Below are positions 12,601-24,201 of a stretch of DNA of 64,000 nt, one piece after another. The DNA comes from Bryum argenteum (taxonomy: Eukaryota; Streptophyta; Bryopsida; Bryales; Bryaceae): positions 15,208,512-15,272,511 of the forward strand of contig CM073330.1 of the NCBI GenBank assembly GCA_037043015.1. Direction: 5' to 3'. Position 1 is the first letter of the stretch; every line of letters starts with the position of its first letter. The notes beneath the pieces are model-generated. The model was given only the letters and a program-made list of their open reading frames with translations. It was not told the origin of the DNA and searched no databases. Both the position numbers and the translations under genes were made by a program.

Positions 12601-13689
12601 CGTCACAACAATTTCTGATAGTATTTGACCTCATTTTGAAAAAGGGGATACTTTCGGTGTCACTGCTTTGGAACATGCTGTATAGTACAAATCAAGTTAG
12701 CTTTTTCTGTATGTTTTTGAATGTGTTTTATCTAGATCACTGCGTTGATCGAGTGTCGTAGATTTCTAAGCGTATATGCATATTGAGGGGCATTTGAGGT
12801 TCTAAGTGTGTTGATATCATCAGGAAATGGCCGAGCTGAAAACCATTCTGGCAGAAGCAACCGACAAAAGCCTGGTGCTGGTTGATGAGCTTTGTCGAGG
12901 AACTGACGTAGGAAAAGGTTCTTACATTGCTGCAAGTGTCATTGAGACGCTCGATCGCATTGGTTGCATGGGAGTCCTCTCAACGCATTTGCACGACCTT
13001 CTGGATATGGAGTTGCGGACAAGGTACGAGACAATGTGGTCATTTTAAGAAAGTCTTGCATACTAAGCATACCCGTTTCCGCGCTCTTTAAATACTTGCA
13101 TTCCACAGATTGTTTGGGAATTGTGCATCAGTAGACATGTCAAATGATCCCTCTTGCATGGCTAATTTTTCGACCTTCCTCCTATTCTATGACTTACCGA
13201 GAGTGGTTGGTGGACTTTTTGTACTTCCAGTAACGTGGTTCGAAAGGCAATGGGTACGAGTGAGGTGGATGGTCGGTATTACCCAACATGGAAGTTGGTG
13301 GACGGTGCCTGCCGTGAGAGCCTCGCGTTCGAAGTGGCACGAAAGGAAGGGGTCCCTGCAGAAGTGGTGGACCGAGCTGAAGAGCTTTGTGTCATGAAGA
13401 TGTTGTATCCGAATGGGGATATGACCGACAGTAATCAAGATGATAATGGACAATCTGAAGTTGGACAAGCTGAAAAAGTGAAAGTAGCAAAATTAAAAAG
13501 CGAAGATGAGAGGTACACAAACTCGCAAGCACCTCATAAGCAACGTAACTATTTATTCATTCTTAACGTTGTGTCATTAATATTGGTGATGAGCTGATCT
13601 GATTCGTGGCGTGTTGTCACCTCAGGATGACTGCCGAGAAGCTCTTCCTCATGATTGCACGATTCGTGATCAAGTTCGCCAAGCCCTGA
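9658..13689 (+). CDS. MSH1: Organellar MutS homologue MSH1
   Basis: Plant MSH1 suppresses ectopic recombination and repairs mismatches in mitochondrial and plastid DNA. Exons: 9658-11146, 11342-12097, 12402-12577, 12824-13023, 13231-13512 and 13626-13689, giving 988 residues in frame. The N terminus looks like an organelle targeting peptide; the mismatch-recognition MutS domain I follows (FPREVFLCRTGDVYEGVG, then AGCPAVNLRQAIDEL and GHAHPGSPYV). The ATPase has Walker A GPNGGGKSS at the start of exon 3, the loop DSPADGKSAFQ, Walker B SLVLVDELCRGTD, and the signature STHLHDLLD, ending with KAMGT and PTWKLVDGACRESLAFE. The start follows an in-frame TAA at 9643. Exon 1 alone encodes about 496 residues. 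The last exon and stop are less certain than the rest; angiosperm MSH1 continues into a GIY-YIG nuclease domain, which here survives only as scrambled remnants downstream. Confidence 0.93.
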
Positions 13690-13769
13690 GACACCCAATG
13701 ACAAGATTTGTGTGCATTTTCAATGCCACTATAAAAACTCTGTGACGTGCTACTGCATCATTCGAATAG

Positions 13770-14620
13770 TGTTTACAGACTTATGGTAATGTGATGGGGG
13801 AGTTGTGTTTGTCGGGCCCAGTGAAGAAAAGGCTGAGCCTTCGCCTAGGTGCTAATACGAGGTATCTGGAAGTGCCAGGTGAGCTGCAGGCGCGCCACTG
13901 TTTACTTGAGGTAAGAAAGTAGGCAACACAACTGTAGTAACTACCCTGATCTGTAGCTGCAAATGGTTGCAGTTTTTGTAAGTCGAAGCAGTGGACTGGC
14001 TTGGACGCAGGATGAATGAGTGAGATTCTGTGAGGCGTCAAGTCTGCGCCAAGCTCAGCTGGGACACCGTTGGTTAGATTGAACATGCTCTAGAGAAGTA
14101 GTCTCTGAGTAACAATTTTGAGTAATCAAACTTAGAGTAGATATGTTCACGTGGATGGTAGCCCTCAGTTGGACATCTTGTACTATTCGCGACTGCTGAA
14201 TAAAGTAACGGCCTTCTCTTGTATTCACCGTGTTCAAGTGTTTGTATGGAGCAAGACAAATGACTGATCGAATCAATTGAAGTCAGCAATGTGAAAAGTA
14301 GTGTTCGCAATACTGGATATGATTTCATCAAGCCTAAGTTTTACGAGAAGGGCTTGTGAATGGGCCGGCAAAACCACTAATGTAGTTCAAGAGGGAGCCT
14401 CAGCAAGAAGGTCCTCCAGCATGACAGTGGAGTGCTCTGCTATCAGCAAACTTTTGAGAGATTCTGTATCTGCGTTGCAGCAAAGATCACATTTTGATGT
14501 TTGTTCTAACGGCTAATGAATGATGTCAATTCCCTTATTTGTTTGCTCAGTGGATCGACTTACTTCGCCTCTGCTGTCCTGTGCCAAGGTGTTCAGTGAC
14601 AAACCCTATGATCAGATTGT
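13770..14620 (+). pseudogene. Decayed GIY-YIG endonuclease domain of MSH1
   Basis: Downstream of the last MSH1 exon, short stretches resemble the C-terminal GIY-YIG domain of angiosperm MSH1 in the correct order and spacing, but in different frames. About 13772-13795 reads NSVYRLMVM (compare SSVYVMLRP). One base on, the next frame reads DGGVVFVGPSEE (compare PDGKLYVGQTDD). A third frame reads RYLEVPGELQARHCLLE (compare LYFLVPG and CQLE), ends at a good donor near 13911 and can be joined after an acceptor near 14550 to a stretch ending SVTNP (compare QLTN). In-frame stops and shifts mean no intact nuclease can be made. The comparison rests on remembered MSH1 sequence. Confidence 0.55.
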
Positions 14621-14823
14621 GAATGTTCAACGCCAGACAGAGTTGGTGTTTGTTCATGCTTTCTCGTGAAGCTTGCAATCCATGTGACTGCCCTTTGCTT
14701 ATCTAAAACCTCATTCAATATTATGTTAATTTATTCAACTCTTGTGTGTATGTGGTCCAAATGGAGCGCTTAGTAAAATATATCATATCTTTGAACGTGC
14801 TGCTTGCTAGTTGTGAAGACCAG

Positions 14824-15919
14824 TCAGTTTCTCTCAGCCGTATTTGTCCATGTCCATTCAGTGAACTCGCCCACATCCTGAAAGCCCATTGCTTTCCAAG
14901 CAGCCGCAGCCTCCTCCGTCCAGGCGCTAGTGCCCACCACTTCATATCCCAGCTCAATGGCAACATCAATGGCATGGTCTAGCATCGCACGCACAATGCC
15001 TCGCCGACGCCATGGCTCCAGGACCCCCGCGCCTTGCACGTACGCAACACCCCGACCCACTCTTAACGTGAAGTACGCCACTGCCTCTCTCTCTGCACCT
15101 TGATTGCCAAATCGAAGTTTACTTGTAATCATCCCTCACTCAAAATCAAAATCAGCTTGCTGTGAAAGAAGAGTGTACCTTGTGGGCTTGCATACCAAGC
15201 CAGAAAATGACGATCGCGCGCCTGAGCTGTGCCGTATGTCATATACTCCAGGGCTGGTTGCAGCCGATCCACATACGAAGGCGGTAACTGAAACAAGGTG
15301 CTCTCAATTGTAATCTTCACAGCCAAGTCCTCGGGTGCCGTGACCTGCATATTACCAATAAGACGATGCATATGAACCATCAACGATTTCAAGCTTGAAG
15401 GGAATTTACCTCGCTGATGTGCACAGCCGGGGGTAGCTTCCCGATCTTTTGATAAGCGCAAGTTGCGAGAGCTGAAAGGATGGTGGGCTTTCCCGGAAAG
15501 AATCCGAGGTGCGGCAGGGCAGCGATAAGGGGTGGAATGAGGATTTCGTGAGCGAAGGATGGGGATACTGGAATACGGACGGATGTGAGGGTATTAGACT
15601 CGGATTGAATGAGGGAAGTGAGAGCCTGGATGATGGCGTCGGTATCTGGAAGTGTGGAGGCCAGGACGTGGAGGTTGCGGCCGGAGAAGTCCAGGAGCGT
15701 GTGGAACGGTGGGCCGAGCCTGTGGCGTGCCTTGGAGTGTTCACTGGGCAAGTTCATTGTGATTATCTCGTCCCACCAGATCGTTTGGGTAAGGACCGCA
15801 ACGAGATTTGGCGAGGAGAGGGTTAGAGCTGGGATGGCGGGCTCACGCGGAAGGTGATGCTCAGACTCACCCATCTTCTCAACACAAGCTTTCGAATTAG
15901 TATCTGATCTAAACCCCAA
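14824..15919 (-). CDS. GNAT-family N-acetyltransferase
   Basis: Predicted acetyl-CoA-dependent N-acetyltransferase of unknown substrate. Exons on the minus strand are 15410-15919, 15179-15344 and 14824-15098, in frame, 316 residues. The C-terminal third is the GNAT domain: a beta strand AVAYFTLRVGRGVAYVQG, then the acetyl-CoA pyrophosphate loop as EPWRRRGIVRAML (R/Q-x-x-G-x-A pattern), then a helix with ELGYEVVGTSAWTEEAAAAW and the closing GFQDVGEFTEW. The N-terminal 200 residues are a separate unrecognised region, rich in Pro, Leu and Ser. Met at 15919 is the first ATG; a second at 15874 is possible. It converges with MSH1. The protein is unlike well-known plant GNATs and could be of fungal or bacterial descent, which only a search can decide. 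Confidence 0.8.
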
Positions 15920-16950
15920 CGCTTGAGCTACTGATGTAAGCAGCCACGCATCGAATCACCGCTAACATGAAGATAACGGACAAATTAGAACAAGAAAACG
16001 GAAGGAAAGGACATTGCGAGCTCATAGAAATGCATCCAGACAAACACAATAGTATGATACTGGATGAGAAGTTGGACGATGCTCACATTTGTGACGAAGC
16101 GAGCGAATCTCACGAGGGTCTATTGAGAAGAGCGGAGTGTATAATTGATCGTGTCTATGATATCATGTTGTGCTTCACGATTGTGAGCTTGATGAAGTCT
16201 CAGCTGCCGTATTCCTTTGCAGGCCAGTAGATTTTTGGTGATATCGATCTCCACTTGCACTGACGGAAATGTACATTGCTTCTAAGCAAAAGAAGTTTGT
16301 TGACGTACACTATTACAGAAGAATTAATTTTTATGACTACAGGCATAGTCATATTGTCCAGAGCGATTAAGAGTAAATAAATGCGTAAATGACTGAAAAT
16401 ATGTTATGATAATTTGTGGTCAGTCACTCATGATATGTTATGAGTGTTTATAATTAACCTATGATTACGAATCATCAAAACATGGCTATAAGATGATTAT
16501 CATTAGTCATATTTTCACTCATTCACTCTTAGTAGTAGTGATATGCTGGTGTCGTGCTCTGAATTCAAAAGTATTGTGGCAGGCCGGTCAGACAGATCAC
16601 TTGTCCGTGATGCTGCATCACGAATCACGAAACCTGCAGTAATGGGGGAAAATGTGATAGTTGTTATTTGATACATGATATAGATATCTGAGAAGAATCC
16701 GTAAGCTCCAGTGGAGTTTATGACATTTCATTTCAAAGAACCAAGATTTCTGACGGCAGAGGCTGGGGAGAGCCATTGGGAGAGACTTTTTTGTTAACCA
16801 TACAAATTTCAAGTATGAATAACGAGTATGTGCCCGTGTCCTCCAGATATCTTAATAATTCCAGGAGATAACTTGTTGTAAATTGCTAAAATCCTGATTC
16901 CACCAGTGTTGTCATTGATTGTAATGGTTCTCCCACAACAAAAAGTTATA
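15920..16950. other. Spacer upstream of the GNAT gene
   Basis: AT-rich spacer with a short unrecognised open frame at 15967-16230 that has no domain and no splice-supported extension. Nothing else is supported here. Confidence 0.4.
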
Positions 16951-18022
16951 ATAAGGAGAATTGAACTCTACTATTAACCGCTAGATGTCTTGATCTATTT
17001 TCAATCAAAAAACACATTTTCAAAAAAGGAGTGATAGATGAAAATGAAGATAAGCTATTTAGATCTCAACTGTACAAACTTGTAAATAGACTTGTTGTAG
17101 GTCATGTAGACCAAAACTTGAGTCATCAGGCGTCATGGATTGTGAGATTGTAACCTATTACTAAGCAAAACAGGATATCAAATTTCATCATCTTTACTTT
17201 GGAGTAAATATTCTACCAACCCAAGTTCTCCGGTGAAGAAATCTTCAATTAGAAAGTTGTTCACCTTCATCTAAATATTAATCTCGTATCTAAAAATATC
17301 ATCAAAAAAATTCCTTGCTCTTAAAATAGCTCAACAATAACAAAATTGCCAAAAAATTTACAAATGGAAACGAGTCCAAAACTAGACCTTTGGCACTCAA
17401 ATCTACGCCTTATTTAGTAAACATTTCGATTTGGTCCAGATTTCTACTAATAAGCCTAGACTCTAAATGAATAAAGTTGAAATCTAGCAGAGGTTGAAGG
17501 AGATATAGCTCTTCAAAAATTATCCATCTTTTTCCACTTCTTTCATTGTGGAAACATCATTGCAAATCTAATACCAAAAGTTTCTGGATCAAAATTCTTT
17601 CAACTAAGAAGTTGTCAGATTTTGTTTTCTGATCATAATCATGAAGTAAAGTCATCAGAATCTAATTTAGTTTAACGTAATTGGCTTGAAATTGTAAAAC
17701 ATGCCTAATGTTTGAGACTCAAACTCATGAGTTGCCTTCACTAAAATTGCATGCCACTGAATCATACTTCAGTGTATGGGTCTGCAATCTTTACCACACA
17801 AACGAGACTTAATTTAGGATCCAACCTTAGTGTTACTTCCAAAACAGAGTTTGGATGATGGAGTTATGGGTCCTCAAAGTTTCTGCCCTTCATCCACAAT
17901 GTTGAAAAATAACATTTGGAATGGAGGGCAAAAGCTTCGAAGAGCCATAACTTCTTCATCCGGAGTTCGTTTTAAATGAAATCACTTGGGTTGGGTCAAA
18001 AATCAAGTCTAGTTTGTGTGGC

Positions 18023-18113
18023 AAAAAAAATAAATAAATAAATAAATAAATAAATTTTAAAAAATAAATAAATAAAAATAAATAAATTTTAAAAATAAAT
18101 AAATTATAGAATA
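18023..18113. repeat. AT-rich microsatellite, mostly (TAAA)n
   Basis: Tandem taaa units interrupted by tttaaa, inserted inside the right arm of the inverted repeat and absent from the matching place in the left arm. Confidence 0.9.
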
Positions 18114-18586
18114 AATGGCATGCAGTTTAGTGAAGGCACCTCTTGTTTTTGGATTTTCAAATATGGGGCGTGTTTTATCATTGTAAGGCAATCAAGGCGA
18201 ATCAAAAATATTTTTATGACTTTTTTTTGCATAATCATGATCTTAAGATGAAGCCTCAAAAATTACTACTTGAAAAATTCTTGATCCAAAACATTTTGGA
18301 ATTGGATTTGCAATGATGTTTCTACAATCACAAAGTGAATAAATGAATGATTTATTAGGAGCTACATCTTCTTCATCCACCAATGGATTTTGGCTTTCTT
18401 TTTTGGAATGAATTCCAATTGAAGTTCGATTTTAGTGATAGAAACCTTCACCTAATCGAAGGTGTTTTGAAGGTAAGGCAAGAATTTGAGTGCAAGGGGT
18501 GTAGTTTTGGACTATTATTCCGTTGTAAAAGCTTTGACAATTTTGACCCTTTCGAGGCTATGATTTTAGCCTGGCTTTTCTTCAAT

Positions 18587-18587
<1 letters not shown>

Positions 18588-18629
<42 letters not shown>
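18588..18629. repeat. Homopolymer run of 42 T
   Basis: Uninterrupted T run in the right arm of the inverted repeat. No SINE or LINE body was recognised next to it, so it is probably a slippage expansion. A sequencing-length error is also possible. Confidence 0.9.
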
Positions 18630-18630
<1 letters not shown>

Positions 18631-18989
18631 TTGCAAGGCTATTTTAAAGATAAAGTTGAACAACTCAGTACTTGGTGAAATTTTCATTGTAAATAGTCTA
18701 TTGGTAGCAATTTTAGTCCAAAGTGAAAATGATGAAATTTGGTAGTCTGATTTGACAACTATTCCTTACGATCTCGCAATCTATGACGCTTTATGACTCA
18801 GATCTTGGTCCACATAGCCTACAATAAGTGTACTACAAGTTTGTGCGTTTAAAATCTAAATAGCTTATCTTCATTTGCACCTACAATACTCTTTTTGAGA
18901 TTAGGTTTTTTGGCTAAACTAGCAAGGAGCGTTTAAAGGTTAACTTCTACACTCCCTGCCATTTATAAAGACATTGTTTTTTTGAAAGA

Positions 18990-19515
18990 TTCACAAACAA
19001 ACTTGAAAGTAAGTTATTCACATGTCAGCAATACAATCTTGTAGTACACTTAGTGAAGGTCATGTGAGTTGAATCCGTAGTCATGAGGCCTTCACTATTG
19101 TGATATCTAAATGCATTTGTACTCAAAAATAAATTATGAAATTTTAGTGTTTTCACTTTAAGGCAGACTTTGAGGTATACTATCAACAAAGCAATCGCAA
19201 TCAAAATTTTACCAACAAGAAAGTTGATCACCTTCATTTCTAAAAAATCTTGAACCAAAAAAAACACTAAATGATTTTCTTGGCTAAATTAATAACCTTG
19301 CAATGGTGAATATTGCTTTATATTTTATTGAAGAAGAATAGTCCAAATCTTATTCCCTTGCAGTAAGATCCATGCCGTCTCTTCAAAACATATTGGAAGA
19401 CACTTGAATTTCTACAACAAGAACTAGACTTGAATTGGACTTCAACCAAGAAAATAAAAGTGAAATTCAACAGTGGATATCGGAGATGTTCCAATTTTTG
19501 AGTCTGATATGCGTT
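18990..19515 (+). repeat. Third copy of the inverted-repeat family, same orientation as the left arm
   Basis: Diverged block that follows the order of the left arm of the preceding palindrome: 'ggtcatgtgagttgaatcc..tcatgaggc' against 'ggtcatgtagacca..tcatcaggc', then tatgaaattttagtgttttcac, then 'aagaaagttgatcaccttcat' against 'agaaagttgttcaccttcat', then 'aatagtccaaatctta' and 'tcggagatgttccaa'. The next stretch, 19516-20400, is AT-rich with no gene seen. Confidence 0.6.
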
Positions 19516-20416
19516 GGGGTTAAGGGTTATATATGAAAAGTTCCATTAATTTTGATAGTACATACCTACGAAATTGGTAAGATTAGGACTAGGAGTTTTA
19601 CTATGAAATTTTCAAATCTATATAACAAGTAAGTATCCATATACTCTAAACACACACACAAAAAAAAGGTGAAATTGATGTAATTTAATTCTAAATTAAA
19701 ATTAGAATTGAGTGTAAAAGTTTTAAATTGGCTATGCATTGATAACTACTAAGGTTTTTTCCAACTTAGATCTAGATTTTTTCAAATAACAGCAATCTTG
19801 TTTCACTTTAATAGTTTTTATGTATTTATTTACAACTTGTGTCTGGAGAACATGAGCACATACGTGTTTCATATGAAGTAATTGAGATATTCTAGTATGC
19901 CTACGTGGTGTTGCTACGCTCACAAAACTATTTCGACCATGCCCGTGAAGGAAAAGGACAAGAAGGAAAAGAAGATTTTACGCTTGTAGGCCCACGTTTC
20001 TATTTTTTATAATTTTTGTAAGGTGTTTCTTGTGCAACTAGGTTTCTCTTGTTTTTCTGCTTGATCTAGTATTAGGTATTCTTTTGTAAATTTCCGGTGA
20101 TATTTTGAGCCATCAATACTTTAAAATTCAATATTTCGGAATGCATTGACCTGATTTGCAATACAATTGTCGTACCCGCACCCGTATGAAAATACCCACT
20201 TGCAACGCATGTCATGCGGCCGGATCCGACCGGCGTCCTTCAAGATCATAATGTCACAAAACAAAATAAAACAAACAAACTACCTGCCTCATATAATAGA
20301 TTTTCATGTCCCAGTTTCAAAAATAAGGACAAACCCTTCGTTCCGTTTACATGATGTTGCATGTGGACCCGCCGAGAGTGATCCTCACTTCGTTGCCACT
20401 CTCCTTCTTGCAAGGT

Positions 20417-20797
20417 GTTAGGGTTTTAGCGATGGCCGTGTGAGGCTCCCTCTGGCTCTCGTCCTCGCCCTTTCAGCTTTTCCCTCTTTCCGCTCCCGCT
20501 CATTTGCTTGCCCCTCGCTCTACGTTCTCGTCATCATTCAGAATCTCTCTTTTAGAATTTTATTGCTACAGCTCGTATTCCTTAATCGGAGAACTACCTC
20601 GCTATCAGTTTCTTGTACTCGGCATTAGTTTCGAGAGCAAGTTGAGCTTCATCGAAAAAAATATTCACATTTCAAATGCTTGTTTGGGATCGTTAAGCTG
20701 AATGGACGTGTTTAGGGTTAAGTAGGTTTCGACTCGAAATACCTCGGCGTAGTTGAATATTAAGCGGTTTTCGCCTGCATCAAAGCGCTTGTTCGAG
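20417..20797 (+). promoter_or_regulatory. U2A' promoter/5' UTR with telo-box
   Basis: Pyrimidine-rich leader with tgttagggtttta at about 20417-20429, the plant telo-box in reverse orientation, and a weaker copy tttagggtta near 20710. It sits directly upstream of the U2A' start codon at 20798. Confidence 0.5.
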
Positions 20798-23764
20798 ATG
20801 GTGAGATTGACCGCCGATTTGATTCTGCGCTCGCCTCAGTACTTCAATGCGGTGCGAGAAAGGGAGCTCGACCTTCGCGGTAAATTTCAATGTCCTTTTT
20901 CCTCATTGCACCGTTCATTTTAATGTGGCATTGCTATGCGATGCTCTTTATTACCTAATATAACGTGTAGAGCGTACATTGCTTGACCTCAGAGGGGTTT
21001 TTGAATGATAAAACTGTGGCATAAATTTCGTTATAGTGAGTTGTATTTATATTCCTGTAACACATGCTGTTTAAATACGCCTAAAATCACGACTATTTTG
21101 ACCTACGACGTAGGTATACCCTTGTAAGTGCTTAGTGTTCATGAGCACCTCATTCTAGTTCATCAGAAATGCCATCATGATTCTGTAGCTTAAGATGGAG
21201 ATACCTTAGTCAGTTACGCTGTTGGTATAGGATTCTAGATGGGTTGGGCGTCAGAGTTTAATCTATGGTTATCCGTTTCCTCAAAGCGTGTTAGTCAAGA
21301 AATATTTGCTCATTGTCACACCTTTCTCAGTAGCTTCATCGACCCGGATTTGTGTCTGCGATCTTTGCTGTAAAAAAGCGTAGGTCTCCTCGAATAACAG
21401 TGCGTAGGATTTGCATTCACTTCCTCTGACCGAAGCAATTGGGATGAGTGTGCCAGTAGCTTTCATCAGTGGATATTTCTGATACTCTGAACGATATCAA
21501 GTAGTGGCATCTGTAACTGCTGGTTAAATGACTCTGACCAAGACATTGTATGGGCTTGGACTGTTCAGGCAATAAAATTGGAGTTATTGAAAATCTGGGA
21601 GCCACAGAGGTAATACTCCCTCACTTTTGTATCATAAAAAATTGTTTTTCTGAGGTTTTGGTTTATCTGCTTAGGTTCATTGGTGCTCGACTGCTACGCA
21701 AATCTTGCTGTTCATAGAATGGAGTTTCTACCCGCTCAACATCTGGTTTGCGGATCTTGAGGTTTTCATTGCTGAAATTTCAGGACCAATATGCCAGCAT
21801 TGACTTGTCAGACAACGAGATTGTGAAGCTTGAGGGATTTCCACATCTGAAGCGTCTTACAACTCTGCTCGTGAACAACAATAGAATAGCACGCATCAAC
21901 CCTATTATTGGAGGTAATTCTCAGAATTCAGGGCGTCAAAATTCCGTAACCAATTGAAGAAAAATGTTACAAAATTTTTCTGATGCATGTTCATGCTCCG
22001 TTCGACTCTGCACGAAACTAATTACTTAGTCTGTAATACCACCCACGGTCGTTTGTCCTTTAAGTTGAAACTGAGTTTAGGGTGCAGTTGTGATATCGCT
22101 TTGCGAAAGAGAACCGTCTTTTGTGTTTGTTACCTGTTTAATACTTGACATGTTCTTCAATTAGGAATTTCAACTTTGAGTAGACTCAGTGAGCTTCATT
22201 GTCTCATTTATATGTTTCCTTGACGACTGAATTTGGGAGCAAGACGTTCGAGAATTCTAGACGACATTGTGCACCTTGGTCAGGACTGTCCCTAGTGTGA
22301 AAACTGGGAACTGGGAGTCTTATTAACATGCAATTGTATCTTAGCGCATGAATCATGTTGATATGGTGTGAAAGTTGTGTTTGTGCAGCGGCTTTACCAA
22401 AGCTGGAGACATTGGTGCTTACAAACAATCGGCTTTCAAATCTGGTGGACCTTGACCATCTTGCGACACTTGTGAATCTGCAGAATTTGTGCCTGCTGGA
22501 TAATGCTGTCACGAAGAGGTCCAATTACCGGTTGTATCTGATTCACAAGCTCCCCAAGCTCAGGCTTCTTGACTTCAAGAAAGTGAAGCTCAAGGTAACA
22601 TCATGCACCATTGGTTGGCGTAATTTTGTTTTGTCCATCAATGCTTGGAGACGTTGACCTTGCACTTGCCATCTCACAGCAGGGTAAAGGTTTGAAAAGG
22701 TAAATCGATTTGATTGGAGTCACTTACTGGGTGGCATGCAGGGATTCCAATTCGTGGCAATAAAATGCTCGGCTGGACGATGAGGGGAGGTTGTTTGGAA
22801 TCAACATGCTGAGGATCTTTGTTCTGCCTTAATTGAATGTGTGGAAATATGCAGTCTTATTAGGATGTCATTGTATTGGTTCAGTTAACTTTCTTGACAT
22901 CGTTTGCTCATAATTTTATTTTCCCGCAGGAACGGCAAGAAGCCAAGAAGTATTTTGCAACTGAAAATGGTCAGCATGTCAAAGCCCCACCTTCCCCAGC
23001 AAAAACTTTTACCCCCGGGGAGATTCCCGTTGAGGATGTCCCAGAGACTGTCCCCGTACCTGTAGAGGAACCTTCTCGAAAGGGGCCAACTCCAGAGCAA
23101 ATCATAGCCATCAAGGTACCGCTCGTACAATTCCCGGCTTGTCTTCTCGTTATTTCTGAACCTCTCGGCTAATGCATGGCTGCCTTCCTTTATATTTTAA
23201 ATTTTTGTTGTTGAATCTTTTACTGATGACCTTCTTTCCTGTTACCCAGACTGCCATTGCGAATTCTCAGACACTCGAGGAGGTTGCAAGGCTTGAGAAG
23301 GTATTTGCCTTATACACCTGTGTCAGGATTTCGAGACCTCATTGTCCTTAAGTTTCAAGTAGCGCATACAGAAAAGCTTGCGGCTATTCAGTGCAGCTTC
23401 GTGGTTGTACTGAGGTAAGATTCTTTTTGTGCAGGCTCTCAAACAAGGGCAACTACCCTCAGATATTGTGCTCCCTGGAGACGATACTTCAAAAGTACCA
23501 ACAACAGACATTGACATGGGCGTTTCGGCGAACACTCAGCAACCAGAAGAGACCACTGCGATGGAAGAGGTATGTCTTGGAATGTGACGATGGCCTAGGA
23601 AGCTTTATTGTTCATGATATCAATTCTTTTGTGAAGAGTGATACCCTGACGTGCGGCGTTGCCTATTTCAAGCAGGGTTGAATTCGGCGGAGATTCTGAT
23701 TGGCATGTGCGAGGAATCTATAGCATGAGCAATTTTTGTGAGTGTCTTGTTCCATTTTCAGTAG
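20798..23764 (+). CDS. U2A': U2 small nuclear ribonucleoprotein A'
   Basis: Leucine-rich-repeat protein that, with U2B'', binds stem-loop IV of U2 snRNA in the spliceosome. Exons: 20798-20879, 21569-21609, 21784-21913, 22389-22594, 22930-23115, 23250-23300, 23435-23569 and 23762-23764; 277 residues, all phases consistent. The start MVRLTADLILRSPQYFNAV and RERELDLRG match the family N terminus. The LRRs follow with NKIGVIENLGATED, IDLSDNEIVKLEGFP, LLVNNNRIARI, LVLTNNRLSNL, and the capping motif NYRLYLIHKLPKLRLLDF. The tail after residue 160 is variable in the family, rejoining at SQTLEEVARLEKALKQGQLP and ending in MEE as in angiosperm homologues. The final exon would contain only the stop codon TAG after a good acceptor. 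Confidence 0.95.
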
Positions 23765-24201
23765 AGTGCAGCATGATTAAGTGTTTTGAGTCTAGCTGAT
23801 TAGAGGCGATCAGCTGTTGCCATGTAAATGCAGATTTCGTTCACTGAAGGCTAGCCTCATTGAAATTACAAAGAATGAGGAGATTTGAAGAGTCAATGAC
23901 ACTCGAGTAATTTGAGTGAAAATGGCATGTTCTTTTTTTGTTAATTTACGGGGTGTCTTGCTCTGAAATCTTAAGTTCAAGCGTGGTGCACATTTTCGAA
24001 GAAATATTTCTTATACGAGCCGATGCAGCCCATTGGAGCAGTTAGGTGTGAAGGACCTACGCAATAGGGTCAAACCTACTACCCCCATGCAGCCGTCCTA
24101 GAAATCTCCAAAACTCTATCTCTTCCAGGGAAATTGTGTTTACAATGCATAAACTCAAATATCCATCCCAGCTGGTTGATGGTTGAGCATCAAACATCTC
24201 T

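Larger units (their letters stand above)
16951..18960. repeat. Near head-to-head 2-kb inverted repeat (foldback) of a dispersed family
   Basis: The left arm, about 16960-17902, is mirrored by the right arm, about 17912-18950, around a loop of roughly 9 bases. Matching landmarks run the whole length. Left 'gaagataagctatttagat' pairs with the complement near 18855-18880. Left 'ggaaacatcattgcaaat' (17550) pairs near 18308-18326. Left cacacaaacgagactt pairs with the complement at 18006-18022. Left 'gttatgggtcctcaaag' pairs near 17937. The innermost pairing is CCCTTCATCC against its diverged complement. The right arm is longer because of an AT microsatellite and a poly-T tract. There are no open frames. 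Arms are diverged by perhaps 20-25 percent by eye. Confidence 0.8.

Noticed and set aside
13781-14331. Three minus-strand open frames behind MSH1
   Set aside because: No domain, no splice pattern, and they overlap the collinear remnants of the nuclease domain on the plus strand.
15509-15857. Plus-strand open frames of 82-105 residues
   Set aside because: They lie opposite the first exon of the GNAT gene and have no independent support.
18448-18687. Open frame on the minus strand with a poly-lysine tract
   Set aside because: It is the translated poly-T run inside the inverted repeat.
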